Position numbers and translations under genes: made by a program. A DNA stretch of 64,000 bases from Synechococcus sp. M16.1. GTDB taxonomy: Bacteria; Cyanobacteriota; Cyanobacteriia; PCC-6307; Cyanobiaceae. The notes under the pieces were generated by a model. That model did no database searches and was not told where the DNA came from. It saw only the letters and a program-made list of their open reading frames with translations. Below, in pieces: positions 47,407 to 56,521 of this stretch; the first letter of the stretch is position 1; each line of letters begins with the position of its first letter. Where the stretch lies: the NCBI RefSeq assembly GCF_014279895.1, contig NZ_CP047954.1, positions 620,001-684,000 of the forward strand. The letters run 5' to 3'.

Positions 47407-47628
47407 CTAAGCAGGCTTAGGGCAACGCGCCTCAGCGGAAGCTGCGGAATATTCCAGATACTCCTCTAAGGGCTTAGCTGCATAGAGGCAGTGCCGGTAA
47501 TGCTCAACCTTCCGGAATAGGAAATCCATCTCCCTCTTCAGGTCACTCACGTTCTGCTCATACGCCTCTTCTGCATCCCGCAGCTTGTGCTGCGGTGCGA
47601 ACGAGTCAAAGCTCTTCCGGAGTGACAT
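47407..47628 (-). CDS. small coiled-coil-like hypothetical protein
   Basis: A 73-residue reading from ATG 47628 (MSLRKSFDSFAPQHKLRDAE). The middle is predicted helical with heptad-like spacing (EEAYEQNVSDLKREMDFLFR) and ends ASAEARCPKPA. No signal peptide, no recognised family. Confidence 0.5.
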   Translation of the reverse strand: MSLRKSFDSFAPQHKLRDAEEAYEQNVSDLKREMDFLFRKVEHYRHCLYAAKPLEEYLEYSAASAEARCPKPA

Positions 47629-47687
47629 TTGACCAAACCGTTGTGGCAATGATGCCAGCGGTTCAGATCCTCGTGCAGATGTGAGTC

Positions 47688-47924
47688 ATGAGATCAGCGT
47701 TTACCCAGTTGAAGACGCCTCAATCGTCTCGCCACCCCGTCCAAACTCCAGCAGAAATTTCTGAGGCCCGTCTACGTACTGGCATGGACCTGGAAGCCCC
47801 CCATGCCCCTGCTGTTTTTGAAATTTCGCAGGACTGGGTAGTGGCTCAGTCGCTGTACCAGCATTCCTCCAAGCCAACCCAGCTTCGATGGCAGTGCCAG
47901 CTGCCTGCTGCACAAGGGGCATAG
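47688..47924 (+). CDS. doubtful small ORF
   Basis: A 78-codon plus-strand frame (MRSAFTQLKTPQSSRHPVQT...). An equally long minus-strand frame covers the same bases, and neither has a clear ribosome-binding site or recognisable motif. Retained only because no other gene occupies this stretch. Confidence 0.25.
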   Translation: MRSAFTQLKTPQSSRHPVQTPAEISEARLRTGMDLEAPHAPAVFEISQDWVVAQSLYQHSSKPTQLRWQCQLPAAQGA

Positions 47925-47995
47925 AGGAGGGCTGCCCCTCCCAGTAGAAGAGACGGCCTATCTCGCTTGTTCAGGATTTGTCGATCAATTGTTGA

Positions 47996-48136
47996 TCAGC
48001 CTCCAGTGGCTATTCCCACAACAACCGTCGCAATAGAAACCACGATGCCTCCCCACTTCACCCATTCCGTGCCGTGATCATGAGTGTTGGCGAAAAGAAG
48101 AGCGCCAAGCTGAATGACAACAAGCTTTTCGAACAT
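47996..48136 (-). CDS. 46-residue small membrane protein
   Basis: ATG 48136 to TGA 47996 encodes MFEKLVVIQLGALLFANTHD then HGTEWVKWGGIVVSIATVVV then GIATGG. Two hydrophobic segments flank a His/Asp/Trp-containing loop. The gene is close to the right end of the element and is read away from it. Coding potential is good by composition. Confidence 0.5.
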   Translation of the reverse strand: MFEKLVVIQLGALLFANTHDHGTEWVKWGGIVVSIATVVVGIATGG

Positions 48137-48277
48137 GACAGAAGAGCCAATAGCAGCCTCTTTGTAACCCAGAGAACGTGTTCGTGCGGTTACATTGTCT
48201 CTCGAATTATGTATTGCTTGTTACTTTCGTTTGTCATGGCTCAGGGTGTTATCGGCTGACTGTGCCGACCAAATTTC

Positions 48278-48299
48278 GTGACTAAAGGTGTGACTAAAG
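48278..48299 (+). repeat. paired GTGACTAAAG repeats, right end
   Basis: Two direct copies of GTGACTAAAG at 48278-48287 and 48290-48299, again 12 bp start to start and in the same orientation as the left pair. They lie 73 bp inside the right core repeat; the left pair lies 61 bp inside the left core. Confidence 0.8.
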
Positions 48300-48368
48300 C
48301 TTTCTTGTCTACTCTTTGAAAGCCGTTGTGCTGCATGCGATCTGAGCTTGTGCAAAGAGTAGTGCGTC

Positions 48369-48416
48369 CTAGTTGAAGTAGGTCTTGTTCTGCAGGGCAG
48401 GGCAGAGGTCGCGCAT
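48369..48416 (-). pseudogene. displaced original 5' end of the aminotransferase gene
   Basis: From ATG 48416 the minus strand reads MRDLCPALQNKTYFN and then TAG. Twelve residues (LCPALQNKTYFN) are identical to residues 9-20 of the intact protein at 38904-40085. The codons of LCPAL differ between the two copies. This is the chromosomal start and probably promoter of the gene before integration, now cut off from its body 8.3 kb away. Confidence 0.85.
48373..48392. repeat. right attachment-site core
   Basis: Second perfect copy of the 20-bp core. On its right (chromosomal) side the sequence continues as the original start of the aminotransferase gene; on its left (element) side the reading frame hits TAG at once. 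Confidence 0.9.
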
Positions 48417-48799
48417 GGTCACGGCAATGGCGTGAGCCAAAGGATCGGTGTCACCACGTTGGCAGTGGCGTCGTCGCTCTTCAGGGTCTTTGCTTCTTGC
48501 TCAACGACTCAGGCCCACCTTTTTCTGAACTGTTTTTCAGCGGTTCGTTCCATCTGCCAGCCCGACCAACGTCGCCATTCGATTTCTGCGGCCGTCAGAC
48601 ATTGATCTGCAAGCGATTCTTTTTGATTGTTCGCTGTGCCAAAGCGGATGGGGCAAGCAGGACCAGCGTTCATCTCGAGCTCCCCATTTGATTCAACCTT
48701 GTCGTACAGGTTCAACCGATGGTGGTTGTGATTGCTACCGAACCAAATTGATCCGTATTTCAACTCAGTTTGTCGTCCAATCTGTCGGTTTGGACAACA
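48417..48799. other. chromosomal stretch with overlapping weak ORFs
   Basis: It should contain the original promoter of the aminotransferase. A minus-strand frame at 48509-48763 (MKYGSIWFGSNHNHHRLNLY...) gives an 84-residue protein with plausible composition, including NAGPACPIRFGTANNQ. It could be a real small gene or a remnant. The overlapping plus-strand frame looks like a shadow. Confidence 0.35.
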
Positions 48800-49033
48800 T
48801 CAGCTGGCTTTGAGGTAGACCTTGCGGCCATTGGCATCCACCTTGTAGCGACCACCCCGTGGACCGATGTGAATTACATCGGTGCTTGATGTGTTGATGG
48901 GGGTTGGTGGCTCCAGAGATTCCGGCTCAACCTCTATGGGGGCTGGAATCTCAGGTGTTTGTGTCCTCAGGTGTGGTGCTGCCTTGAAGATATTCAGCCC
49001 GAGCTTGCGATACAGAAAATCTGCAATTCGCAT
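48800..49033 (-). CDS. small protein with a PBCV-basic-adaptor-like C-terminal motif
   Basis: A 77-residue protein MRIADFLYRKLGLNIFKAAP with a Pro/Glu linker and the C-terminal HIGPRGGRYKVDANGRKVYL. The G-P-R-G-G-R-Y-x(6-8)-G-R-K-x-Y-L pattern resembles the short basic-adaptor motif of algal viruses that also occurs in scattered bacterial proteins. That resemblance is from memory. It lies just outside the element. Confidence 0.6.
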   Translation of the reverse strand: MRIADFLYRKLGLNIFKAAPHLRTQTPEIPAPIEVEPESLEPPTPINTSSTDVIHIGPRGGRYKVDANGRKVYLKAS

Positions 49034-49116
49034 GACGCATTACTGGAACTACCTTTTATTTTCCGGCGATGTCAAGTCTGTGATGGCGCTGATCCAAACG
49101 CCCGGTTCCAATTGCC

Positions 49117-49839
49117 TTACCGCTGATTGTTCGACGACTCTTCTCGATTGCTTTGCACGTCGGGGAAGTGCTCGTTCATGCAGTCCGGGCAGATGCCATG
49201 GCTGAAATTCAGCGTGCTGTGCTGCATTAGGAATCGTTCGATCGGTTGCCAGAACCCTTCGCTGTCGCGGATCGATTTGCAGTAGCTGCAGGTGCTGATT
49301 AAGCCTTGAGCGTGATGCATTTGGCAGAACTCATCCATCAGAGCCAGGGATCGGCGTCTGAGTTCCAACAGAGTGGTGGCCTGTTCCGCCAGGCCTTCCA
49401 TCACCTTGTACTGCGAATTCGTGAGCGATTTGGGAATGCGATCAATCACGCAAAGCGTTCCAATGCGGTGGTTGATGTCTGTTTTCAGGGGGAAGCCTGC
49501 GTAGAGCCGAATGTGGGGTTCTTCCTGAACGAGGGGGTTGTCGCGGAATTTCTCATCAAACAGCGCGTCCTCCACCACCAGAGGCTTGGAATCGAGAATC
49601 GTGTGGGCGCAAAAGGAAATATCCCTGTCGGTTTCGCTGGCTTCAAGGCCCACCTTTGATTTGAACCATTGACGCTTTTCATCCACCAGAGAGATCAGGG
49701 CAATCGGTGACTGGCAGATCTCTGATGCCATCCGAGTGATGTTGTCAAAGGCCTGTTCGGGCTTTGTTCCCAGAATCCGATATTCACTGAGGGACCTCAG
49801 CCTGGCTGCTTCGTTGATCGGTTTGGGTGCTGCCTGCAT
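49117..49839 (-). CDS. GAF-domain signalling protein
   Basis: A 240-residue protein. The N-terminal RLRSLSEYRILGTKPEQAFD leads into a GAF domain (residues ~25-165), with SLVDEKRQWFKSKVGLEASE, DISFCAHTILDSKPLVVEDA and the INHRIGTLCVIDRIPKSLTN closing segment. The C-terminal ~60 residues hold STCSYCKSIRDSEGFWQPIE and SHGICPDCMNEHFP, a CxxC...CPxC arrangement found downstream of PAS/GAF modules in other bacterial sensors. There is no kinase or cyclase output domain, so it is probably a stand-alone sensor or adaptor. Confidence 0.85.
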   Translation of the reverse strand: MQAAPKPINEAARLRSLSEYRILGTKPEQAFDNITRMASEICQSPIALISLVDEKRQWFKSKVGLEASETDRDISFCAHTILDSKPLVVEDALFDEKFRDNPLVQEEPHIRLYAGFPLKTDINHRIGTLCVIDRIPKSLTNSQYKVMEGLAEQATTLLELRRRSLALMDEFCQMHHAQGLISTCSYCKSIRDSEGFWQPIERFLMQHSTLNFSHGICPDCMNEHFPDVQSNREESSNNQR

Positions 49840-49943
49840 CGGCCCACCTCACTTGGTATGTCAATGGTCTAAGTCATCATTTTTTTATTTTCTGTAAATG
49901 TGCAGTGCGAAAAATTTAGCTTTGTGGATTTTGCTTTCTTCGA

Positions 49944-50246
49944 TTAATTAATTCTTGGGGCTGCTTCATAGAGCCACGCGCTGCGGCCATCCCTGAGGGT
50001 CACGCTGCTGCGTTGGTACACCTCAGGCACCTCCTCCCAATTATCCAAATCGGTCCAGCAAGGCTCGGGAACCCAGTACACCTCACCTGAGATAGCCCCG
50101 TCTCCCCGCCGCAGCATCGGGTAGCCCCGGTGCTGAATCTCGATGAAGCCGTCAACGATGCCGTCGCGGTCTCGTTTGGCGCCCTCCAGCAAGTGATGGG
50201 CGCTGCCGTTGCTTTTGAGTGATCCGTAGACGAAGAGGCGCTTCAG
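49944..50246 (-). CDS. gamma-glutamylcyclotransferase-like (AIG2/GGCT) protein, probable CTG start
   Basis: The conserved N-terminus of the family, [20 protein letters not shown], is encoded upstream of the first conventional start (TTG 50192). In that frame the only possible initiator after the preceding stop is CTG 50246, which overlaps the nifU-like stop as CTGA. Taken from there the protein has 100 residues, with the Y-G-S-L substrate loop and the later [15 protein letters not shown] carrying the likely catalytic Glu. Translation is probably coupled to the upstream gene. If TTG 50192 were used the protein would lack its active-site loop. Confidence 0.75.
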   Translation of the reverse strand: MKRLFVYGSLKSNGSAHHLLEGAKRDRDGIVDGFIEIQHRGYPMLRRGDGAISGEVYWVPEPCWTDLDNWEEVPEVYQRSSVTLRDGRSAWLYEAAPRIN

Positions 50247-50488
50247 AGCACCTGCACCACTTCACTCACTTCGGGGATCGACTCGCGCATCTTGCGTTCA
50301 ATACCCATCTTCAAGGTCATCGTGCTGCTGGGGCAGCTGCCGCAGGCTCCCTGCAGTCTCACCTTCACGATTGGTCCGTCCAGTTCCACCACTTCAACGT
50401 TGCCGCCGTCGGCCATCAGGAAGGGGCGCAGCTCATCCAGCACCTTCTCCACGTTCTCAAGCGTGAGGGCCATGGTTTCAGTGCTCAT
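50243..50488 (-). CDS. NifU-like Fe-S scaffold protein (Nfu domain)
   Basis: Carries and transfers [4Fe-4S]/[2Fe-2S] clusters, including for photosystem I in cyanobacteria. The 81-residue Nfu domain reads [20 protein letters not shown] then [11 protein letters not shown] and has the cluster-binding CxxC in [20 protein letters not shown]. Single-domain length is normal for cyanobacterial NfuA/NifU. It is divergent from mqo with a 50-bp gap. Confidence 0.94.
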   Translation of the reverse strand: MSTETMALTLENVEKVLDELRPFLMADGGNVEVVELDGPIVKVRLQGACGSCPSSTMTLKMGIERKMRESIPEVSEVVQVL

Positions 50489-50538
50489 CGGGATGAACCA
50501 GACATCAAGTCCCCAAGGTTACGGAGTGGCCCCATAGG

Positions 50539-52077
50539 GTGACGAGAGCGGTTAACCCTCCAGCTCCGGTGCAGCACGACGGTTCGTTCAACCCAGAGGC
50601 CCGTTATGACGCCGTGCTGGTGGGCGCCGGAATCATGAGCGCCACTCTGGCGGCGCTGCTGCATGAACTCGACCCGCAGCTGCGGATTCTTCTGGTTGAG
50701 CGCCTTGAAGCGCCTGCCCTGGAGAGCAGCGCAGCAGTGAACAATGCCGGCACCGGCCATGCCGCCAACTGCGAGCTGAACTACACCCCGATCCAGGCGG
50801 ATGGCACCGTCGCGACGGCCAAAGCGGTGGCCATCAACGCCTCGTTTGAACGCAGCCTGGAGTTCTGGAGCTCGCTGCAGGAGCGGGGCGATCTCGACAC
50901 CAGCAGCTTTCTCCACCAGGCGGCTCACATCAGCGCCGTGTGGACGCCGGAGAACATCGCCTTTCTGCGTCAGCGCTTCAGCCAACTGAAGGACCTACCG
51001 GCCTTTGCGCGGATGCGCTGGAGCGAAGACCAGAGCGAGCTCACCGAATGGATGCCCCTGGTGATGGCGGGCCGCGATCTCAAGCAGCCCGTGGCGGCCA
51101 CGCGCATAGATCGGGGTACGGACGTGGATTTCGGCACCCTCACCCGGGCCTATCTGATGCCGTTGCAGCAGAGCGGAGCGCTCAGCGTGGAGTACGGCAC
51201 CCAGGTTCAAGACCTCAAACGTCTGCGCCACAGCGACATGACTGAGGCCGACTGGCGCGTGCTGCTCAAGGGGCCCTCCGGCAAAAAAGAAGTGCGGACC
51301 CCCTTTGTCTTTCTTGGTGCCGGGGGTGGTGCCCTGCCGCTGCTGCAACGCTCCGGGATTCCGGAGGCGGCTGATTTCGCGGGCTTCCCGGTGAGTGGCC
51401 TCTGGTTGGTCTGCGGTGATGCCCAACTGGCGGATCGTCAGCGGGCCAAGGTCTACGGCAAGGCGGCGGTGGGAGCCCCACCGATGTCGGTGCCCCACCT
51501 CGACACCCGCTGGATCGATGGCAAGCGGTCGCTGCTGTTCGGCCCCTTTGCTGGCTTCAGCAGCAAGTTCCTCAAGCAGGGTTCCCTGTTGGACCTCCCT
51601 GCTTCCGTAAGGGCCACCAATTTGGTGCCGATGCTGCAGGTGGGGGCCACCAATTTCGAACTGGTGCAGTACTTGATCAATCAGCTGCGTCAGAGCCCGG
51701 CGGAGCGCCACGAGGCGCTGCAGCAGTTCATGCCCACCGCCCGCGCTGAAGACTGGACCCTCTCGGTGGCGGGCCAGCGGGTGCAGATCATCAAACGCAG
51801 CAAGCAGGGCGGACGGCTGCAGCTGGGAACGGAAGTGGTGGCCTCCGGTGATGGCTCCCTGGCGGCGCTGCTGGGGGCCTCCCCGGGAGCGAGCACAGCG
51901 GTGACGATCATGTTGGAGGTGTTGCAGCGCTGCTTCAAGCAACGGCTCGACAGCGACGCCTGGCAGCAGCGGTTGCAGGCGCTGTTGCCGAGCATCCATG
52001 AAGACCCACAGCAGGATCCGCAGGTGCTAAACCGGATGCGGGAACGCAGCGATGCCCTGCTGGGACTCAGCGCCTGA
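50539..52077 (+). CDS. mqo: malate:quinone oxidoreductase
   Basis: Membrane-associated FAD enzyme oxidising malate to oxaloacetate with quinone reduction. The 512-residue protein starts at GTG 50539. Its FAD motif is DAVLVGAGIMSATLAALLHE, followed by NNAGTGHAANCELNYTP, and VFLGAGGGALPLLQRSGIPE and SGLWLVCGD are typical of Mqo. It would feed electrons from the partial TCA cycle into the plastoquinone pool. Confidence 0.96.
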   Translation: MTRAVNPPAPVQHDGSFNPEARYDAVLVGAGIMSATLAALLHELDPQLRILLVERLEAPALESSAAVNNAGTGHAANCELNYTPIQADGTVATAKAVAINASFERSLEFWSSLQERGDLDTSSFLHQAAHISAVWTPENIAFLRQRFSQLKDLPAFARMRWSEDQSELTEWMPLVMAGRDLKQPVAATRIDRGTDVDFGTLTRAYLMPLQQSGALSVEYGTQVQDLKRLRHSDMTEADWRVLLKGPSGKKEVRTPFVFLGAGGGALPLLQRSGIPEAADFAGFPVSGLWLVCGDAQLADRQRAKVYGKAAVGAPPMSVPHLDTRWIDGKRSLLFGPFAGFSSKFLKQGSLLDLPASVRATNLVPMLQVGATNFELVQYLINQLRQSPAERHEALQQFMPTARAEDWTLSVAGQRVQIIKRSKQGGRLQLGTEVVASGDGSLAALLGASPGASTAVTIMLEVLQRCFKQRLDSDAWQQRLQALLPSIHEDPQQDPQVLNRMRERSDALLGLSA

Positions 52078-52080
52078 GCG

Positions 52081-52401
52081 TCATTCCCCCAGGTTCACCA
52101 AAACAACGCCGGCCGTGATCAAAGCGATGCCGATCAATTGGGCGGGCTGCAGCATCTGGCTGTAGGCGAAGCGCCCCACCAGCACGATCACAACAGTGCC
52201 GATGCCGCTCCAGAGGGCATACGTAATCCCCAGGGGGATGCTCAGCACCACCTTGGAGAGCAGGGCCATCGCAAGGGCATAGGCGCTGAACACCAGCAGT
52301 GTGGGCAGCGGTCGTGTCATGCCTTCCGAAAGCCGCAGGCAGGAGGTGCCGATCACCTCAGCGCTGATCGCCAGCAGCAGCAGGGTCCAGGGATTGCTCA
52401 T
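52081..52401 (-). CDS. small multidrug resistance (SMR/EmrE-type) transporter
   Basis: A 106-residue four-helix protein. The conserved Glu in helix 1 is in LLLAISAEVIGTSCLRLSEG, then LLSKVVLSIPLGITYALWSG and ALITAGVVLVNLGE, all typical of the SMR family (quaternary-ammonium or guanidinium exporters). The start is ATG 52401 (a GTG two codons upstream is possible). It is 4 bp from the convergent mqo stop. The substrate is unknown. Confidence 0.92.
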   Translation of the reverse strand: MSNPWTLLLLAISAEVIGTSCLRLSEGMTRPLPTLLVFSAYALAMALLSKVVLSIPLGITYALWSGIGTVVIVLVGRFAYSQMLQPAQLIGIALITAGVVLVNLGE

Positions 52402-52472
52402 GACCACTGGTGCCGCTCCTTAGGATTGTGGCAACGACGCTTTCTGGACCCGAGACGGGATTCCGCCGCTGC

Positions 52473-54293
<1,821 letters not shown>

Positions 54294-54317
54294 CCCTCTT
54301 CCGCAGTTCGGGAGACA

Positions 54318-55190
54318 ATGCATCTGCCTGAGGCCAACCTGCCCGTGACCCGCAGCCTCTCCACCCGCATGGCCCGCTGGGGCCTGGTGATTGTGGGGAT
54401 CTACCTGCTGGTGGCCTTGATCACACCGTTGTTGGTGAGTGCTGGCGTCCTTCCGGACGCCAATGCCGGCCTGGAGAACCCGATCTATTCCGCTCCCAGC
54501 TGGACCCATTGGTGCGGCACCGACCGGCTCGGCCGGGATGTGTGTGTGCGCACCATGGCCGGCAGTGGAGTGGCTCTTCAGGTGGTGTTGCTGGCGGTGG
54601 GTGTGGCCCTGCTGGTGGGTGTGCCCCTGGGCATGGTGAGTGGTTATTTCGGCGGCGCTGTCGATCGCCTGATGGTGCTGCTGATGGACACGCTCTACAC
54701 GCTGCCGGTGTTGTTGCTTTCGGTGGTATTGGCCTTTCTGCTGGGCAAGGGCATTCCCAATGCCGCCGCCGCCCTTTGTGTGGTGTACGTGCCGCAGTAT
54801 TTCCGCGTGGTGCGCAATCAAACCGCCCAGGTGAAGAGCGAGCTCTTTGTGGAGGCGGCCCAGAGCCTCGGGGCGGGCCCGCTCTGGATCCTGCGGCGCT
54901 ATCTGTTCCGCAACGTGATCACCTCCGTGCCGGTGCTGCTCACCCTCAATGCCGCCGATGCAGTGCTGGTGCTGGGCGGATTGGGATTTCTCGGCCTGGG
55001 TCTGCCGGAGACCGTGCCTGAATGGGGTGGTGATCTCAACCTGGCTCTTGCCGCAGTGCCCACAGGGGTGTGGTGGACCGCGCTGTTCCCTGGCTTGGCG
55101 ATGTTTGTGCTGGTGCTGGGGCTGTCCTTCCTTGGGGAAGGCATTGAGGCCTGGGTGAGCGGCGCAGAAGCCCGACCCGCGTCAGACTGA
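54318..55190 (+). CDS. ABC transporter permease (OppC/DppC type)
   Basis: Inner-membrane permease of a peptide/nickel-type ABC importer, 290 residues. It has about six hydrophobic helices, the family pattern HWCGTDRLGRDVCVRTMAGS, and the EAA loop EAAQSLGAGPLWILRRYLFR for ATPase contact. No binding protein, partner permease or ATPase is seen nearby, so the complex must be encoded elsewhere. The start could also be the GTG at 54342. It is 24 bp downstream of lepA. Confidence 0.9.
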   Translation: MHLPEANLPVTRSLSTRMARWGLVIVGIYLLVALITPLLVSAGVLPDANAGLENPIYSAPSWTHWCGTDRLGRDVCVRTMAGSGVALQVVLLAVGVALLVGVPLGMVSGYFGGAVDRLMVLLMDTLYTLPVLLLSVVLAFLLGKGIPNAAAALCVVYVPQYFRVVRNQTAQVKSELFVEAAQSLGAGPLWILRRYLFRNVITSVPVLLTLNAADAVLVLGGLGFLGLGLPETVPEWGGDLNLALAAVPTGVWWTALFPGLAMFVLVLGLSFLGEGIEAWVSGAEARPASD

Positions 55191-55209
55191 TCCCATCGGC
55201 ACGGGTGTG

Positions 55210-55425
55210 ATGGCCTGGTGGATCAGCTTGCTGTTGCTGAGCATGGCCGCGCTGCTCTGGAAAAAAAGCTGCGACAGCACCGATGACGTGATCGCCTTGC
55301 TCGAGCGGATCCTGGCCACCACCTTGATGTTGGTGGTGGTGCTGGTCAGCCGCAATCTGCTGCTGGAAACGGCGGTGTTGATCGCCGCGGTTCAGTTGCC
55401 TGGAGTGCCGCGGCGACCGCGCTGA
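55210..55425 (+). CDS. small hypothetical membrane protein
   Basis: A 71-residue protein from ATG 55210 (GTG 55207 adjacent). It has two hydrophobic helices: MAWWISLLLLSMAALLWKKS and ILATTLMLVVVLVSRNLLLE, joined by an acidic turn (CDSTDDVIALLER). Unrecognised. It follows the ABC permease by 19 bp, probably in the same transcript. Confidence 0.6.
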   Translation: MAWWISLLLLSMAALLWKKSCDSTDDVIALLERILATTLMLVVVLVSRNLLLETAVLIAAVQLPGVPRRPR

Positions 55426-55427
55426 TC

Positions 55428-55601
55428 TCAGGCTGGTTTCGGTGCCTTCACCTCACGGATCGAAATCCGGCAGGAGCTGGGGAAGATGGCGTGGGCCGCT
55501 TCCACGGCATGGCTGAGATCGTCGGATTGGAGCATTTCTTCGCCCCATTCGTTGCCGCAGTGGTAGGTGACCGCGTACTGGTGCAGCTGTTTGTTGTCCA
55601 T
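55428..55601 (-). CDS. conserved small hypothetical protein
   Basis: A 57-residue soluble protein from ATG 55601 (MDNKQLHQYAVTYHCGNEWG). It is helical in the middle (DDLSHAVEAAHAIFPSSCRI) with a strand-like end (ISIREVKAPKPA). An extra upstream frame to 55610 exists. The fold suggests a small alpha/beta protein; no family is called. Confidence 0.5.
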   Translation of the reverse strand: MDNKQLHQYAVTYHCGNEWGEEMLQSDDLSHAVEAAHAIFPSSCRISIREVKAPKPA

Positions 55602-55664
55602 TGCTGACAATCCGCTGCTTTGGTTATGGCCCAGGGTTCACGGAGATACAAGTCTTCCCTTGGA

Positions 55665-56354
55665 TCAGCAGCGCAGCTTCACAGTTCTCGGCAACTCCTC
55701 CATCAGCTCTCCTTCCTCACTTAAGGCGGGGTATGACCGTTCCTGCTCCCGGCACCAGCGGGCCACCTCGGGGTAGGACCACTCAAACAGCAACTGCTGG
55801 TACTGCTCTGGCTTCAGGCCTTCGCCCTGGGTTGGAGCCAGTCCGGCCACCTGGCGTTGGCGCAGCGCTTCAAATAGCAGGGTTGCGGTGGCGACTGAAA
55901 CGTTCAGGGACTGCACCATGCCTCGCATCGGGATGAACAGCGCTTCATCCATCAGGTCCCGGGCTTGATCGGTCAGCCCCCATTTCTCGGCCCCGAGCAC
56001 GAAGGCGGTGGGCCCGGTGAAGTCGCACTCCCTGTAGTCCTTGGCATCCACCCCGAGATGGGTTCCGTAGAGCCGGAACCCTTTCGCTTTGAGATGACGG
56101 ATGGCTGTTTCGGTGTCGGGATGGTCGTGCAGAGGCACCCATTTCTGACTGCCCTGGGCCGTGCTGTTGAACGTGCGTGGTCGCCCGTCAAAACTCACCG
56201 CGTGGGCCTCCAGGGCCCCGACGGCATCACAGCTGCGCAGGATGGCGGAGAGGTTGTGCGGTTTCTCCACGTGTTCGAGCAGCACCGTGAGATCCGCCAT
56301 GCGGTGGTTGAGCACGGATTTCAGCCGCTCAAACCGTCGCGGCAGCAGGGGCAT
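55665..56354 (-). CDS. trmH: tRNA (guanosine(18)-2'-O)-methyltransferase
   Basis: SPOUT-class 2'-O-methyltransferase of the tRNA D-loop G18. The 229-residue protein has motif 1 VEKPHNLSAILRSCDAVGAL, motif 2 AFVLGAEKWGLTDQARDLMD and motif 3 MVQSLNVSVATATLLFEALR, the knotted SAM site. The N-terminal RRFERLKSVLNHRMADLTVL and length favour TrmH over TrmL. It is divergent from the gene at 56522. Confidence 0.93.
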   Translation of the reverse strand: MPLLPRRFERLKSVLNHRMADLTVLLEHVEKPHNLSAILRSCDAVGALEAHAVSFDGRPRTFNSTAQGSQKWVPLHDHPDTETAIRHLKAKGFRLYGTHLGVDAKDYRECDFTGPTAFVLGAEKWGLTDQARDLMDEALFIPMRGMVQSLNVSVATATLLFEALRQRQVAGLAPTQGEGLKPEQYQQLLFEWSYPEVARWCREQERSYPALSEEGELMEELPRTVKLRC

Positions 56355-56521
56355 GGGCGGTCAGTCGGGAGAGAGCAACAGGTGGGGTCCTTCCATGCTT
56401 TGGGGTCTGGAACGACAATCAAGAAGTCAGCGCTTCCGTCGCCATCCAGATCCCGCCCAAGGATCCCACCGTTGAACCGTACGTCTCCGGCGGCACGTTT
56501 GATCAGCGTGTCTGGAGCCAG

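Larger units (their letters stand above)
40027..48392. mobile_element. integrated genetic element (~8.35 kb) in the aminotransferase 5' end
   Basis: Bounded by perfect 20-bp direct repeats (40027-40046, 48373-48392). It contains a tyrosine recombinase beside the left repeat, paired GTGACTAAAG repeats just inside both ends, and some dozen small genes, most with signal peptides or membrane helices. Base composition is visibly more AT-rich and intergenic gaps are longer than in flanking DNA. There are no phage structural, replication or conjugation genes, so it is a small integrative island or a satellite/defective element rather than a prophage. The intact integrase and exact ends suggest it may still be mobile. 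Confidence 0.85.

Noticed and set aside
47925-47950. hairpin GGAGGG / CCCTCC
   Set aside because: Short 6-bp stem with no U-run; not enough to call a terminator.
40027-48392. interpretation as a prophage
   Set aside because: No capsid, tail, terminase, lysis or replication genes are recognisable; only an integrase and small cargo genes.
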